From NCBI RefSeq assembly GCF_036227225.1, contig NZ_CP109444.1, forward strand, positions 9,529,501-9,593,500: a stretch of DNA of 64,000 nt, given 5' to 3'. Made by a program: the position numbers and the translations under genes. The stretch comes from Streptomyces sp. NBC_01478 (GTDB taxonomy: Bacteria; Actinomycetota; Actinomycetes; Streptomycetales; Streptomycetaceae). The notes beneath the pieces are model-generated. The model worked only from the letters and a program-made list of their open reading frames with translations. It did not search any database and was not told where the DNA came from. This document shows positions 34,650 through 43,002 of the stretch, one piece after another. Each line of letters begins with the position of its first letter. The stretch's first letter is position 1.

Positions 34650-34680
34650 AAGTTCTCCGGGCGCGACCCCTGAAGGGGAT

Positions 34681-35892
34681 ATGGAATTGAAGACCAAAAA
34701 CGCTCACCGCAGGACTCTGGGTCGGCACCGGAAGGTGGTGGCGGCCTTGGCGGCGGCCACGGCCCTCCTCGGAGGAGGGTTGTACGCCAACGCGAACGCC
34801 GCGTCCGTCCAGTCCGAGCCGTCCAGCAGCGCATCCCCGTCGAACCCCGGATCGACCTCCCCGTCCGACCCCGGATCCACGTCCCCCTCCACCCCCGCAT
34901 CCGCGTCCGCCCCCGTGCCCGAGCCCACGGGATCGACCGGCACGGGCACGGACGTCTCGGACGTGCTCGACGCCGCCACCACCTTCCTGAACACCCTGGA
35001 CGACGACCAACAGGCCGACGTACTCCTCGACTTCACGCAGGCCAACGCCACCGCCTGGTCGAACCTCTCCTGCGGTGCGACCTGCCGGGTCGGCATCGAA
35101 CTCAGCTCGCTCAGCGACACCCAGCTCGACGCGGCCAAGGCGGTCGTCGAGGCGGCCACCGGCACCGGCGACGACACCGGCTACGACCAGATCTCCCAGA
35201 TCCTGGCGGCCGACGACGTCCTCGGCGAGACCGACAGCAGCTACGGCAGCGGCAACTACTACCTCGCCTTCCTGGGCACCCCGAGCACCACCGGCACCTG
35301 GCAACTGCACTTCGGCGGCGACCAGTTGGCCGTGAACCTCACCTACAAGGACGGCGAGGTCGAAGGCGCCACCCCGTACTTCGTCGGCGTCGAACCCACC
35401 ACCTGGACCGACGACGACACCACCTACGCACCCCTCTCCGGGATGCACGACGGCCTGGTGTCCATGCTCGAAGGCCTGACCGACGACGAGCTGACGGAGG
35501 CGACGCTCTCCGACTCCACCACCGACGTGGTGCTCGGCCCGGACGACGACGGCGCCTTCCCCGACGCCAAGGAGGGCCTCGCGGCCGGCGAACTCACCGA
35601 CGACCAGCAGCAGTTGATCCTCGACGCCATCGAGCCCTGGGTCGAGGCCGCGGACGACACGACCGCCGCGTCCACCCTGAGCACCTACGAGTCGGAGCTC
35701 GACGACACCTACATCTCGTACTCCGGCACCAGCGCACTGGACACCGCGGGCGACTACGTACGCATCGATGGACCCGGTGTCTGGATCGAGTTCTCGGTCC
35801 AGGACGGCGTAGTCGACACCAGCCGGCTCAACTACAGCAGCGTCTACCGCGACCACGAAACCGACTACGGAGGAGAGTTCTCCTTCTCCTGA
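34681..35892 (+). CDS. secreted DUF3500 protein
   Basis: 403 residues. A long basic signal peptide (MELKTKNAHRRTLGRHRKVV, cleavage near ANAAS) is followed by a low-complexity Ser/Pro stretch with repeated PGSTSPS units (about 48-85), then DUF3500 (about 95-403). Family landmarks: LDDDQQADVLLDF, LSDTQLDAAKAVVEA, YDQISQILAADDVLGE, YYLAFLGTPSTTGTWQLHFG, LAAGELTDDQQQLIL. The common GHHL of the family reads GGDQL, removing a His pair that might bind metal. Function is unknown. ATG 34681 follows AAGGGGAT closely; TTG 34585 would add 32 residues lacking signal-peptide character. Confidence 0.78.
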   Translation: MELKTKNAHRRTLGRHRKVVAALAAATALLGGGLYANANAASVQSEPSSSASPSNPGSTSPSDPGSTSPSTPASASAPVPEPTGSTGTGTDVSDVLDAATTFLNTLDDDQQADVLLDFTQANATAWSNLSCGATCRVGIELSSLSDTQLDAAKAVVEAATGTGDDTGYDQISQILAADDVLGETDSSYGSGNYYLAFLGTPSTTGTWQLHFGGDQLAVNLTYKDGEVEGATPYFVGVEPTTWTDDDTTYAPLSGMHDGLVSMLEGLTDDELTEATLSDSTTDVVLGPDDDGAFPDAKEGLAAGELTDDQQQLILDAIEPWVEAADDTTAASTLSTYESELDDTYISYSGTSALDTAGDYVRIDGPGVWIEFSVQDGVVDTSRLNYSSVYRDHETDYGGEFSFS

Positions 35893-35915
35893 ACCTGACC
35901 CGCCAGCCGGCATAA

Positions 35916-35946
35916 CGGGCGGCGCTGCTCCCGGCAGCGCCGCCCG
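35916..35946. terminator. terminator after the DUF3500 gene
   Basis: CGGGCGGCGCTGC (35916-35928), a TCCCG loop, and GCAGCGCCGCCCG (35934-35946) form a perfect 13-bp stem 24 bases past the stop. The rest of the gap to 36097 holds short direct repeats of GTCGCCGCCGGA near 36052-36075 and nothing else recognised. Confidence 0.8.
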
Positions 35947-36097
35947 CTGTCGCACATTTCCCCGCGACCGGTCGAGGAATTCACCGCCGACGATATTCCC
36001 GCCGGTGCAGTCCAAGTAATTCACCCGCCTCTTTCGGGCTGCGAAAAAAGTCGCCGCCGGAGTCGCCGCCGGAGTCTTCCGCAAAGAAAATACGGAG

Positions 36098-36967
36098 CTA
36101 CGGACCCCGCCGATGCAGCCGATCCCCACCCGCCAGGATCGCCGCCGCCAGCGCGTCCGCCGCCCCCTGCGCCGAAACCCGCCGCCGCCCGTGGACCAGC
36201 ACGAAGTCGACCTCGCCCAGCTCCGGCAGCCCCGCCCGCTCCGGCACCCGCACAAGTCCCGGCGGCACCAACCCCTTCGAGTGCGCCATCACCCCGAGTC
36301 CCGCCCGGGCGGCGGCGATCAGCCCGTTCAGGCTGCCGCTCGTGCACGCGATCCGCCAGGCCCGCCCCTGCCGCTCCAACGCCTCCATGGCGAGCGCCCG
36401 CGTGATCCCCGGCGGCGGATAGACGATCAGCGGCACCGGGCGATCGACGTCCAGCCGGAGCCGCTCCGCACCGATCCACACCAACTTGTCGTGCCAGACC
36501 GGTTCACCCCGCGGATCCTCGGCCCGCCGCTTCGCCAGCACCAGGTCCAGCTTCCCGGCGGCCAGTTGCTCGTGCAGCGTGCCGGACAGCTCGACCGTCA
36601 GCTCCAGGTCGACCTCGGGATGCTCGTACCGGAAGCCCTCCAGGATCTCCGGCAGCCGGGTCAGGACGAAGTCCTCGGACGCGCCGAAGCGCAGCCGGCC
36701 GCGCAACCGGGTGCCGGTGAAGAACGCCGACGCCTGCTCCTGCACCTCCAGGATCCGGCGCGCGAAGCCGAGCATCGCCTCGCCGTCCTCGGTCAGCTCC
36801 ACGGAGTGCGTGTCCCGGGTGAACAGTTGCCGTCCCGTCGCGTCCTCCAGCCGCCGCACATGCTGGCTCACCGTCGACTGACGCAGCCCGAGCCGCCGGG
36901 CGGCCTGCGTGAAACTCAGGGTCTGGGACACCGCGAGGAAGGTCCGCAGGTGAGAGAGGTCGTACAT
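36098..36967 (-). CDS. LysR-family transcriptional regulator
   Basis: 289 residues. The winged HTH covers about 1-60 (MYDLSHLRTFLAVSQTLSFTQAARRLGLRQSTVSQHVRRLE), and a periplasmic-binding-like effector domain follows (about 88-289, GRLRFGASEDFVL). It almost certainly regulates the divergent symporter-like gene, as is usual for LysR proteins. I chose ATG 36967 because MYDLSHLRTF matches family N-termini; ATG 36979 and TTG 36988 lie upstream within a small tandem repeat and would add MVYA-type residues. Confidence 0.88.
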   Translation of the reverse strand: MYDLSHLRTFLAVSQTLSFTQAARRLGLRQSTVSQHVRRLEDATGRQLFTRDTHSVELTEDGEAMLGFARRILEVQEQASAFFTGTRLRGRLRFGASEDFVLTRLPEILEGFRYEHPEVDLELTVELSGTLHEQLAAGKLDLVLAKRRAEDPRGEPVWHDKLVWIGAERLRLDVDRPVPLIVYPPPGITRALAMEALERQGRAWRIACTSGSLNGLIAAARAGLGVMAHSKGLVPPGLVRVPERAGLPELGEVDFVLVHGRRRVSAQGAADALAAAILAGGDRLHRRGP

Positions 36968-36986
36968 GGCATACACCATGGCATAC
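36965..36986. repeat. tandem CATGGCATAC repeat at the LysR start, in the divergent promoter
   Basis: CATGGCATAC occurs at 36965-36974 and again at 36977-36986, a 12-bp period. On the reverse strand each copy supplies an ATG, so the duplication created the alternative start codons of the LysR gene. The remaining 160 bases to the symporter start must hold both promoters and the LysR binding site. Confidence 0.55.
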
Positions 36987-37127
36987 AACGCATCCGGTCA
37001 TCGCGAAACATGATGACAGTCAGAGCGGTATGACGGATTCCCGATCAAGAAGCCGGAGAGGAGGATGGGGAGGGCACGAGTCCGCGCCGGACGACGGACC
37101 GGACGTACAGCGAAGTAGTGGAGCACA

Positions 37128-38225
37128 GTGAAACGCCTGCGATGGCCGAGTCGGATGCCGATCGACCCCTACATCCTGCTGCTCCTCGGGACGGTGGGCC
37201 TCGCCGCACTCCTCCCCGCCAGAGGCACGGGCGCAGACATCGCCTCGGGCGCCTCCACGGCCGCGATCGCCTTCCTCTTCTTCCTCTACGGCGCCCGGCT
37301 GTCGACCCGTGAGGCACTGGACGGGCTCAAGCACTGGCGGCTGCACACCACCGTCCTTGCCTGCACCTTCGTCGTCTTCCCGCTGCTGGGCCTGGCCGCC
37401 CGCGGTCTCGTCCCGGTGCTCCTGACCCACCCCCTCTACCAGGGGCTGCTCTTCCTCACCCTCGTCCCGTCGACCGTCCAGTCGTCGATCGCGTTCACCT
37501 CGATCGCGCGCGGCAACGTACCCGCCGCGATCTGCGCCGGCTCCTTCTCCTCCCTCGCCGGCATCGTCATCACCCCGCTGCTCGCCGCCGCCCTGCTCGG
37601 CGGCGACGCGGGCGGCTTCTCCGCCGACTCCGTCGTCAAGATCGTGCTGCAACTCCTGGTGCCGTTCCTGGCCGGGCAGGTGCTGCGGCGCTGCGGAATT
37701 GAAGGGGGCCGCGCGAAGCGCGTCGAGCAGGGTGGTGGTGGGCGACGGGTGGGCGGCTTCATCACCCGGCACAAGAAGGTCCTCGGCTACGTCGACCGCG
37801 CCTCGATCCTCCTCGTCGTGTACACCGCGTTCAGCGAGGGCATGGTCCAGGGCATCTGGCACCAGGTCAGCGCGGCCCGCCTCGGCGCACTGCTCGCCGT
37901 CGAGGCCGTCATCCTCGCCGTGATGCTCACCCTGACCTGGTACGGCGGCAAGGCGCTGCGCTTCGACCGGGAGGACCGGATAGCCATCCAGTTCGCCGGC
38001 TCGAAGAAGTCCCTCGCCTCCGGACTGCCCATGGCCAGCGTCCTGTTCGGCGCCCACGCCTCCCTCGCCGTGCTGCCGCTGATGCTCTTCCACCAGATGC
38101 AGTTGATGGTGTGCGCCGTCATCGCCAAGCGCCGCGCCCGCGATCCGCAGCCCGAGGTCATCGAGACGGCGGCCCCAACCGCAGGGTCACGAACCGCGGT
38201 CGGTACAGCGACACGTTCCGGCTGA
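37128..38225 (+). CDS. bile acid:sodium symporter-like (SBF/YfeH) membrane protein
   Basis: 365 residues with about nine to ten transmembrane helices. Landmarks typical of the SBF-like family: AFLFFLYGARLSTREALDGL, LVPSTVQSSIAFTSIARGN, FAGSKKSLASGLPMA. It probably transports an organic anion with sodium. Between LAGQVLRR and GGFITRHKKVLG there is a 15-20-residue Arg/Gly-rich segment (IEGGRAKRVEQGGGGRRV) not expected in the family; see the entry at 37694. GTG 37128 lacks a strong ribosome binding site. Its 3' end overlaps the convergent gene by 68 bases. Confidence 0.85.
   Translation: MKRLRWPSRMPIDPYILLLLGTVGLAALLPARGTGADIASGASTAAIAFLFFLYGARLSTREALDGLKHWRLHTTVLACTFVVFPLLGLAARGLVPVLLTHPLYQGLLFLTLVPSTVQSSIAFTSIARGNVPAAICAGSFSSLAGIVITPLLAAALLGGDAGGFSADSVVKIVLQLLVPFLAGQVLRRCGIEGGRAKRVEQGGGGRRVGGFITRHKKVLGYVDRASILLVVYTAFSEGMVQGIWHQVSAARLGALLAVEAVILAVMLTLTWYGGKALRFDREDRIAIQFAGSKKSLASGLPMASVLFGAHASLAVLPLMLFHQMQLMVCAVIAKRRARDPQPEVIETAAPTAGSRTAVGTATRSG
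37694..37750. repeat. GC-rich in-frame insert inside the symporter gene
   Basis: This segment encodes the Arg/Gly-rich loop that interrupts the conserved LLRR-GGF junction. It contains CCGCGCGAAGCGCG, a small hairpin, and runs of GGT/GGG, unlike the flanking codons. The length keeps the frame open. It looks like a short inserted repeat element tolerated in a cytoplasmic loop. The boundaries are approximate. Confidence 0.5.
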
Positions 38226-39396
38226 GGTTCCAGGCGGCCGAAGTGGCCGTCGCGTCCAGCCAGTTGACGTCGTAGCTCAGGACGATCCGGCCGCCGTCGC
38301 CGAGCGCGGAATGGGTCTGCGGGTTGTACGCGGCGACCTGCCCCGGCGGCAGCGGCGGGCTGAAACTCCTGGTCGGCCCGTGCCACGGCCCGACGGGCGA
38401 ACAGGCCCAGTACGAGGTCACGGTGGTCAGCCCCCGGCTGCCCGCCGCCATCGTGAACAGGACGTACGTCCCGCCGTCCCGCACCACCGAGAACGCGCTG
38501 CCCACACCCGTGTGCCGACCGTCCCCGAGCACCGCTCGCGGCCCCGCCCGGGCCGTCCACGCGGAGCCGTCCCAGTACTCCCAGGCACCCGGCTCCCCGA
38601 GCCGCCCCTCCGGCACCCGCGCCACATACGCCGAGGAGGTCGGCCGGGCCGCGGCCTGCGCGTCGTTCCCGCCGAACACATACGTCCAGCCGCCCACCGC
38701 GACCGCCGTCGTCCCGAACTGCACCCGCCGCGAAGGGTCTTGGACGAACTGCTGGTCGAAGACCTTCACGATCGATTCCACCCGCAGTTCCGGCAGCGAC
38801 AGCGTGGCCACCTCGGTCGCGGTCGGAACGCCGTAGATCCACGGGTACGGTCCGGCCGTCCGTGTCCACAGCAGCACCCGTACGACCGACTCGGCCGAAC
38901 CGGGGGAGCGGGGCTCGACGCGGGCCGCCACCGGCCAACGCCACTCGTTCGGGCCCGGATCGGGGAACAGCGGGGCGGGAAGCGTGAGTTGAGGGCGCCC
39001 GTCGCGCATCACCACCGCCGAGTTGCGCACCAGGGGCGCGGTGGTGTCGCGCCAGGCGTACGACTCGCCGACCGGGTTGGGCGGGCCGTGCACCTGGCCG
39101 AGATAGGTGTCGGAGAACAGCCACAGCACCCGCCCGTCCGGCAGCCGCACCGAGTGGGTGCCGTCGCCGCCGGTCCAGTCGTCGGTGCGGGACTCGTCGT
39201 CGCCGTACGCGGCAAAGGAGTTGGTGAGCCTCGTGTCGTTCGACCAGGAGCGCACCGCGGCGGCCGTGCACGCGCCGCCGCCCTCCCGGTCGTGGTCCTT
39301 GGGGAGGGCGGTGAGCAGCACGGCCGCGAGAACCAGGGTCAGCAGCAGGCCGACCCCGGCTCCCGTCCGCTGTCGTGCTCGTCGGTCCTCGGGCAC
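38158..39396 (-). CDS. secreted or membrane-anchored five-bladed propeller protein (DUF4185/DUF5005-like)
   Basis: 412 residues. An N-terminal hydrophobic segment (GAGVGLLLTLVLAAVLLTAL, about 12-31) acts as signal or anchor. The rest is a GH43/GH32-like five-bladed propeller: WTGGDGTHSVRLPDGRVLWLFSDTYLG, WRWPVAARVEP, VLFTMAAGSRGLTTVTSYWA, IVLSYDVNWLDATA. The blade repeat with Asp in FSDTYLG resembles glycoside-hydrolase propellers, but I see no assigned activity. It lies 11 bases downstream of the sialidase gene in the same direction, so they form an operon. GTG 39396 was chosen as the first start after the sialidase stop. Confidence 0.72.
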   Translation of the reverse strand: MPEDRRARQRTGAGVGLLLTLVLAAVLLTALPKDHDREGGGACTAAAVRSWSNDTRLTNSFAAYGDDESRTDDWTGGDGTHSVRLPDGRVLWLFSDTYLGQVHGPPNPVGESYAWRDTTAPLVRNSAVVMRDGRPQLTLPAPLFPDPGPNEWRWPVAARVEPRSPGSAESVVRVLLWTRTAGPYPWIYGVPTATEVATLSLPELRVESIVKVFDQQFVQDPSRRVQFGTTAVAVGGWTYVFGGNDAQAAARPTSSAYVARVPEGRLGEPGAWEYWDGSAWTARAGPRAVLGDGRHTGVGSAFSVVRDGGTYVLFTMAAGSRGLTTVTSYWACSPVGPWHGPTRSFSPPLPPGQVAAYNPQTHSALGDGGRIVLSYDVNWLDATATSAAWNLSRNVSLYRPRFVTLRLGPPSR

Positions 39397-39406
39397 GCCC
39401 GGGACG

Positions 39407-41308
39407 TTAGTGGCTGCCGCTCACATGGTCCATGGGCAGCCACAGGACGGTCCCGGCGGTGGCGGGCCGCGGCGCGGCCAGTTCGTCGTCCGTCAACAGC
39501 CGGTCCCAGACGTGGACTTCGTCGATCGACCCGGTCAAGTACTGCATGCTGTCCATGCGTTGGCCGATGTGCACGCCGAACGGCGAGTTGCGGCTGACGG
39601 AGCCCACGATGTCCGCCGTGCTCACCGCCGTACCGTCGACGGACAGCGTCAACTGCCCACCGCCGCGCCGCAGTACGGCCCTGTGCCACTGGCCGTCGTT
39701 GTAGGCGCCGACGGTGACCACGGAGGTGGTGTGGACGGTCGTCGCGCCGACCCGGGTGGTGATCAGCGCCCGGACATGGTTGCCCGCGGGCTCACCGCGC
39801 AGCCAGACCTGTGGCTGGGTGGTGCCGACCCCACCCGTCCACAGGAACGGCTGATCGCCCGTCGTGGCGGTGTACCGGAACCAGAGGGACACCGTGAAGT
39901 CCTTTGTCCCCAGCGGGAGTCGGTCGCTGTACGGCAGCCGTACCGCGTCGTCGACGCCGTCGAAGGACAGGGCGCCGCCGGACACGCCGTCCGTCTCCTG
40001 GGCGCCGCCGAGGACCGCCGCACGTCGGGCGTGCGGGGCGAGGTCGGCGGTCGTCGGGTCCGGGCCGCGACGCGGTTGCAGCCAGGCCTCGTTGAAGCGG
40101 GTGAAGCGGATCTCGTCGGTCGCGGTCACCGCGCCGCCCTCGTACAGCAGCCCCACCGTGTCGCCGCTGATCCGCGCCATGTCGGAGTAGCCCGACCAGT
40201 CCTTCGTCACGACCGTGCCGCGGTCCACGCTGTCCCAGGTGCGGCCGCCGTCGTAGGAGGAGCGGATCATCATCGTCCGGCGGCGGTCCGGGTCGGCGTC
40301 GCAGGCCAGCAGAGTGCGGGAGCCGACGCCGAGCGTCGAGCACTGGACCTGCGGGGCGTACAGGTCGGGCAGGTCGCGGAACGGCGCGGTGAAGCTGTCG
40401 CCGCCGTCGCGGCTGACCGCCTGGGTGCGGTGGCCGAGGTCGGTGCCGTCCTGCTCACGGCCGCTCACCAGGATCGAACCGTCGGTGCGCTCGCTCGGCG
40501 TCACCTCGGACGGCTTCTGCCGCCAGGTCCCGTCGGCCGCGATCGGGTACGAGTCGGTGGCGCCGATCCTCCAGTGGTCGCCGCCGTCGTCGCTCACGAT
40601 CAGCGCCGCGTTGTTCGCGGTGACCCGACTGCCGTCCCAGGTCTCGGTGTTGACGCCGAACACGAGCCGGCCCTTGTGCTTGCCGCGGGTGAGCTGGATG
40701 CCGTGCACGGGGCCGGTGGCGTACCAGGAGTTCCAGTTCGGGGGCAGGATCTCGTCGCTCAGGTCACGCGGCTGCGACCAGGTGAGACCGTCGTCGTCGC
40801 TGTACTGGAGGTGAGGGGTGCGGTCGCAGGGGACCGAGCAACCGGCGCCGTCCGTACGGCCCGTGTTGTACGTCTCGGCGAGCAGGATGCGGCCGGTCCG
40901 ACGGTCCACGATGGGCGCCGGGTTGCCGTGGGTGTCGCCGTCGCCGTGGTTGACGACCCGCAGCGGGCTCCAGGTGCGGCCGTCGTCCGTGGAGCGCTTG
41001 ACGACGATGTCGATGTCGCCGGCGTCACCGCAGTTGAGGATCCGGCCCTCGGCGAACGCGAGCAGTGTGCCCTCGTCCGTCCTCACGACGGCCGGGATCC
41101 GGAAGCAGGCGTACCCCGCGTCCTGGGGAGCCTTGAAGAGGACCTGCTGGTCGAACTCGGGGGTGGGGGAGGCGGTTTGGGCGGAGGCGGTGGAGGTGGA
41201 AGCGGTTTGGGCGGTGGCGTGCGCCGGGCTCGGGAGCACGAGCAGCGCGGCCAGGGTGAGTGCGGCGGTCAGGGTGGATCTCAGACGTGTGCGAAGCCTT
41301 GACGGCAT
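39407..41308 (-). CDS. secreted exo-alpha-sialidase (GH33) with C-terminal laminin-G-like domain
   Basis: 633 residues. The signal peptide ends near AHATAQ and is followed by a Ser/Thr/Ala-rich stretch. The GH33 propeller (about 52-395) has the FRIP motif (YACFRIPAVVRT, first catalytic Arg) and Asp boxes STDDGRTW, SDDDGLTW, SRDGGDSF and SYDGGRTW. WYATGPVHGIQL and YSDMARISGD fit the Glu and Arg/Tyr regions. Residues about 420-633 form a ConA/LamG lectin-like module (DFTVSLWFRYTATTG, GSIDEVHVWDRLLTDDE). It would release sialic acid or related nonulosonates. It is the first gene of a two-gene operon. Confidence 0.92.
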   Translation of the reverse strand: MPSRLRTRLRSTLTAALTLAALLVLPSPAHATAQTASTSTASAQTASPTPEFDQQVLFKAPQDAGYACFRIPAVVRTDEGTLLAFAEGRILNCGDAGDIDIVVKRSTDDGRTWSPLRVVNHGDGDTHGNPAPIVDRRTGRILLAETYNTGRTDGAGCSVPCDRTPHLQYSDDDGLTWSQPRDLSDEILPPNWNSWYATGPVHGIQLTRGKHKGRLVFGVNTETWDGSRVTANNAALIVSDDGGDHWRIGATDSYPIAADGTWRQKPSEVTPSERTDGSILVSGREQDGTDLGHRTQAVSRDGGDSFTAPFRDLPDLYAPQVQCSTLGVGSRTLLACDADPDRRRTMMIRSSYDGGRTWDSVDRGTVVTKDWSGYSDMARISGDTVGLLYEGGAVTATDEIRFTRFNEAWLQPRRGPDPTTADLAPHARRAAVLGGAQETDGVSGGALSFDGVDDAVRLPYSDRLPLGTKDFTVSLWFRYTATTGDQPFLWTGGVGTTQPQVWLRGEPAGNHVRALITTRVGATTVHTTSVVTVGAYNDGQWHRAVLRRGGGQLTLSVDGTAVSTADIVGSVSRNSPFGVHIGQRMDSMQYLTGSIDEVHVWDRLLTDDELAAPRPATAGTVLWLPMDHVSGSH

Positions 41309-41448
41309 GGAGCGACCTGCCCTTCATTTATCCGGACATTCGGACATCCCACGTCCAACGGGCGCGTCACAGACGTTAGTTGGGGCCTCCCGTGCCTCAC
41401 AAGAAGCGTGCACCGGTGGTGACGGAGTGTCAGGGCCGACGGGGCCTG

Positions 41449-42366
41449 TCAGGGGCGCAGCACAACCTTGCCCAGATTGCTCCGCGACTCGATCACCTCG
41501 TGCGCCTTCGCCGCGTCCGCCAGCGCGAACTCCCCGTGCACCGCCGGTTTCAGGGCACCCTCCGCGAACAGCCGCCACAGCTCCCGCCGCCACCGCTCGC
41601 ACAACTCCGGCCGCCCGCGCGCGATCCGCGCCATCTGGAACCCGATCACGGACTTGGCGCCCACGAGAAGGTCGTAGGCCTGGATCGTCCCGCCGCCCGA
41701 GCTGTACGCCACGAGCCGCCCGCCCGGGACGAGCGCCGCCACCGCCGGGGTGAGCAACTCGCCGCCCACCGCGTCGAGTACGTAGTCGACGGGGTCGCCC
41801 CAGTCCGGGCTGCCGTAGGCGATCACCTCGTCGGCGCCCAGCGCGCGCACGAAGCCCGCCTTCGCCGGATCGGAGACCGCGCCCACGACCCGTCCCGCGC
41901 CGCGCGCCTTCGCCAACTGCACGGCGAGATGGCCGACTCCGCTCGCCGCCGCCGTGATCAGCGCGGCCTCGCCCGGTTCGGGGCGGGCCGCGTCCAGTGT
42001 GCCCAGGGCCACCAGTCCGCTGCGGACGAGCGCGACCGCGTCGACGGCCGACGCGGCATCGGGCACGGAGGAGGCCATGGCCTCGTGAAGTACCGCGAAG
42101 TCGGCGTACCCGTGCCCGAAGCAGAGCCCGGTCACCCGCTCACCCACCCGGAAGCGGGTCACGCCCTGTCCTACGGCGGCCACCTCGCCCGCGATCTCGC
42201 CGCCGAGCGGGATCGGCTCGGCGGTCTCGGTGACCTTGCGGACGACGGGCAGGGTGACGCCGATCGCCTCGGTACGGACGAGGAGTTCGCCGGGGCCCGG
42301 TGCGGGGACGGGGGTCTCCTCCAGGAACAGCGGGCCGCCGGTGGACTCGTACCGGACGCGACGCAT
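41449..42366 (-). CDS. quinone oxidoreductase-like MDR (zinc-independent alcohol dehydrogenase family)
   Basis: 305 residues. GroES-like N-terminal domain (VRYESTGGPLFLEETPVPAPG) and Rossmann domain with AAASGVGHLAVQLAKARGAG (near 137) fit NADPH:quinone oxidoreductases. No catalytic zinc Cys/His set is present. It would reduce quinones or enones with NADPH. ATG 42366 follows a strong GGAGGT. It diverges from a MarR gene and is likely controlled by it. The gap between (42367-42533) has low-complexity GGCAG repeats. Confidence 0.87.
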   Translation of the reverse strand: MRRVRYESTGGPLFLEETPVPAPGPGELLVRTEAIGVTLPVVRKVTETAEPIPLGGEIAGEVAAVGQGVTRFRVGERVTGLCFGHGYADFAVLHEAMASSVPDAASAVDAVALVRSGLVALGTLDAARPEPGEAALITAAASGVGHLAVQLAKARGAGRVVGAVSDPAKAGFVRALGADEVIAYGSPDWGDPVDYVLDAVGGELLTPAVAALVPGGRLVAYSSGGGTIQAYDLLVGAKSVIGFQMARIARGRPELCERWRRELWRLFAEGALKPAVHGEFALADAAKAHEVIESRSNLGKVVLRP

Positions 42367-42497
42367 CGCACCTCCAGGGAGTGGTGGCAGGGGAGGGGGT
42401 GGCAGCAGCAGGGGGAGTAGAGGCGGCAGGGGCAGTGGTGGCAGCAGATGGCAACAGGTGGAAGTCGTTGGGAGTCCCCATGGTATTCGGGGTTTCG

Positions 42498-42510
42498 TTG
42501 GGAAGTCCAA
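42498..42510. promoter_or_regulatory. candidate MarR operator between the oxidoreductase and marR
   Basis: TTGG-GAAGT-CCAA (42498-42510) is a short dyad 24 bases upstream of the MarR start. A related GTTGGGAGTCC lies at 42467-42477 in the same orientation. Paired elements between divergent MarR and oxidoreductase genes suggest autoregulated control. Confidence 0.5.
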
Positions 42511-42533
42511 TGACTTTTCGCTAGGCTGCCCGC

Positions 42534-42983
42534 ATGGCCGAAACACCGCTCCCCGCACCCCTCGCCGCGATCCGCTCCCTCCCCAGTTGGCTCCTCGGTC
42601 GAGCCGCCGCCCGCGGCCGGGCCCTCGTCGCCGACGCCCTTGCCGCCGAAGGGCTGAAGATGTGGCACCACGTCGTGCTCTCCGCCGTCCGCGACCTCGC
42701 GCCCGTCGCCCAGGCCGACCTCGGCCGTGGCGTCGGGCTCGATCCCAAGGATCTGGTCGGCGTCCTCAACGACCTCCAGGCCGCGCACCTGGTCGTACGG
42801 GAGCCGGACCCGAAGGACCGCCGCAAGAACGCGGTGTCGCTCACGACCGAGGGCGCACGGCTGCTGAAGCGCTGCGAGAAGGCGGCCCGCGAGGCCAACG
42901 AACAGCTCCTCGCCCCGCTGGCGGCGGCCGAACGCGACCAGTTCATGGGCCTGTTGATCCGGATCTCCGGTACGGACGGCTGA
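42534..42983 (+). CDS. MarR-family transcriptional regulator
   Basis: 149 residues. The winged HTH core lies at about 40-110: MWHHVVLSAVRDLAPVAQADL, LDPKDLVGVLNDLQAAHLV, then the wing REPDPKDRRKNAVSLTTEG. Dimerisation helices flank it. It probably represses the divergent quinone oxidoreductase in response to phenolic or oxidising ligands, which is the usual job of this pairing. ATG 42534 lacks a clear Shine-Dalgarno sequence. Confidence 0.88.
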   Translation: MAETPLPAPLAAIRSLPSWLLGRAAARGRALVADALAAEGLKMWHHVVLSAVRDLAPVAQADLGRGVGLDPKDLVGVLNDLQAAHLVVREPDPKDRRKNAVSLTTEGARLLKRCEKAAREANEQLLAPLAAAERDQFMGLLIRISGTDG

Positions 42984-43002
42984 TGGCGGCTAACGTTCCG
43001 TC

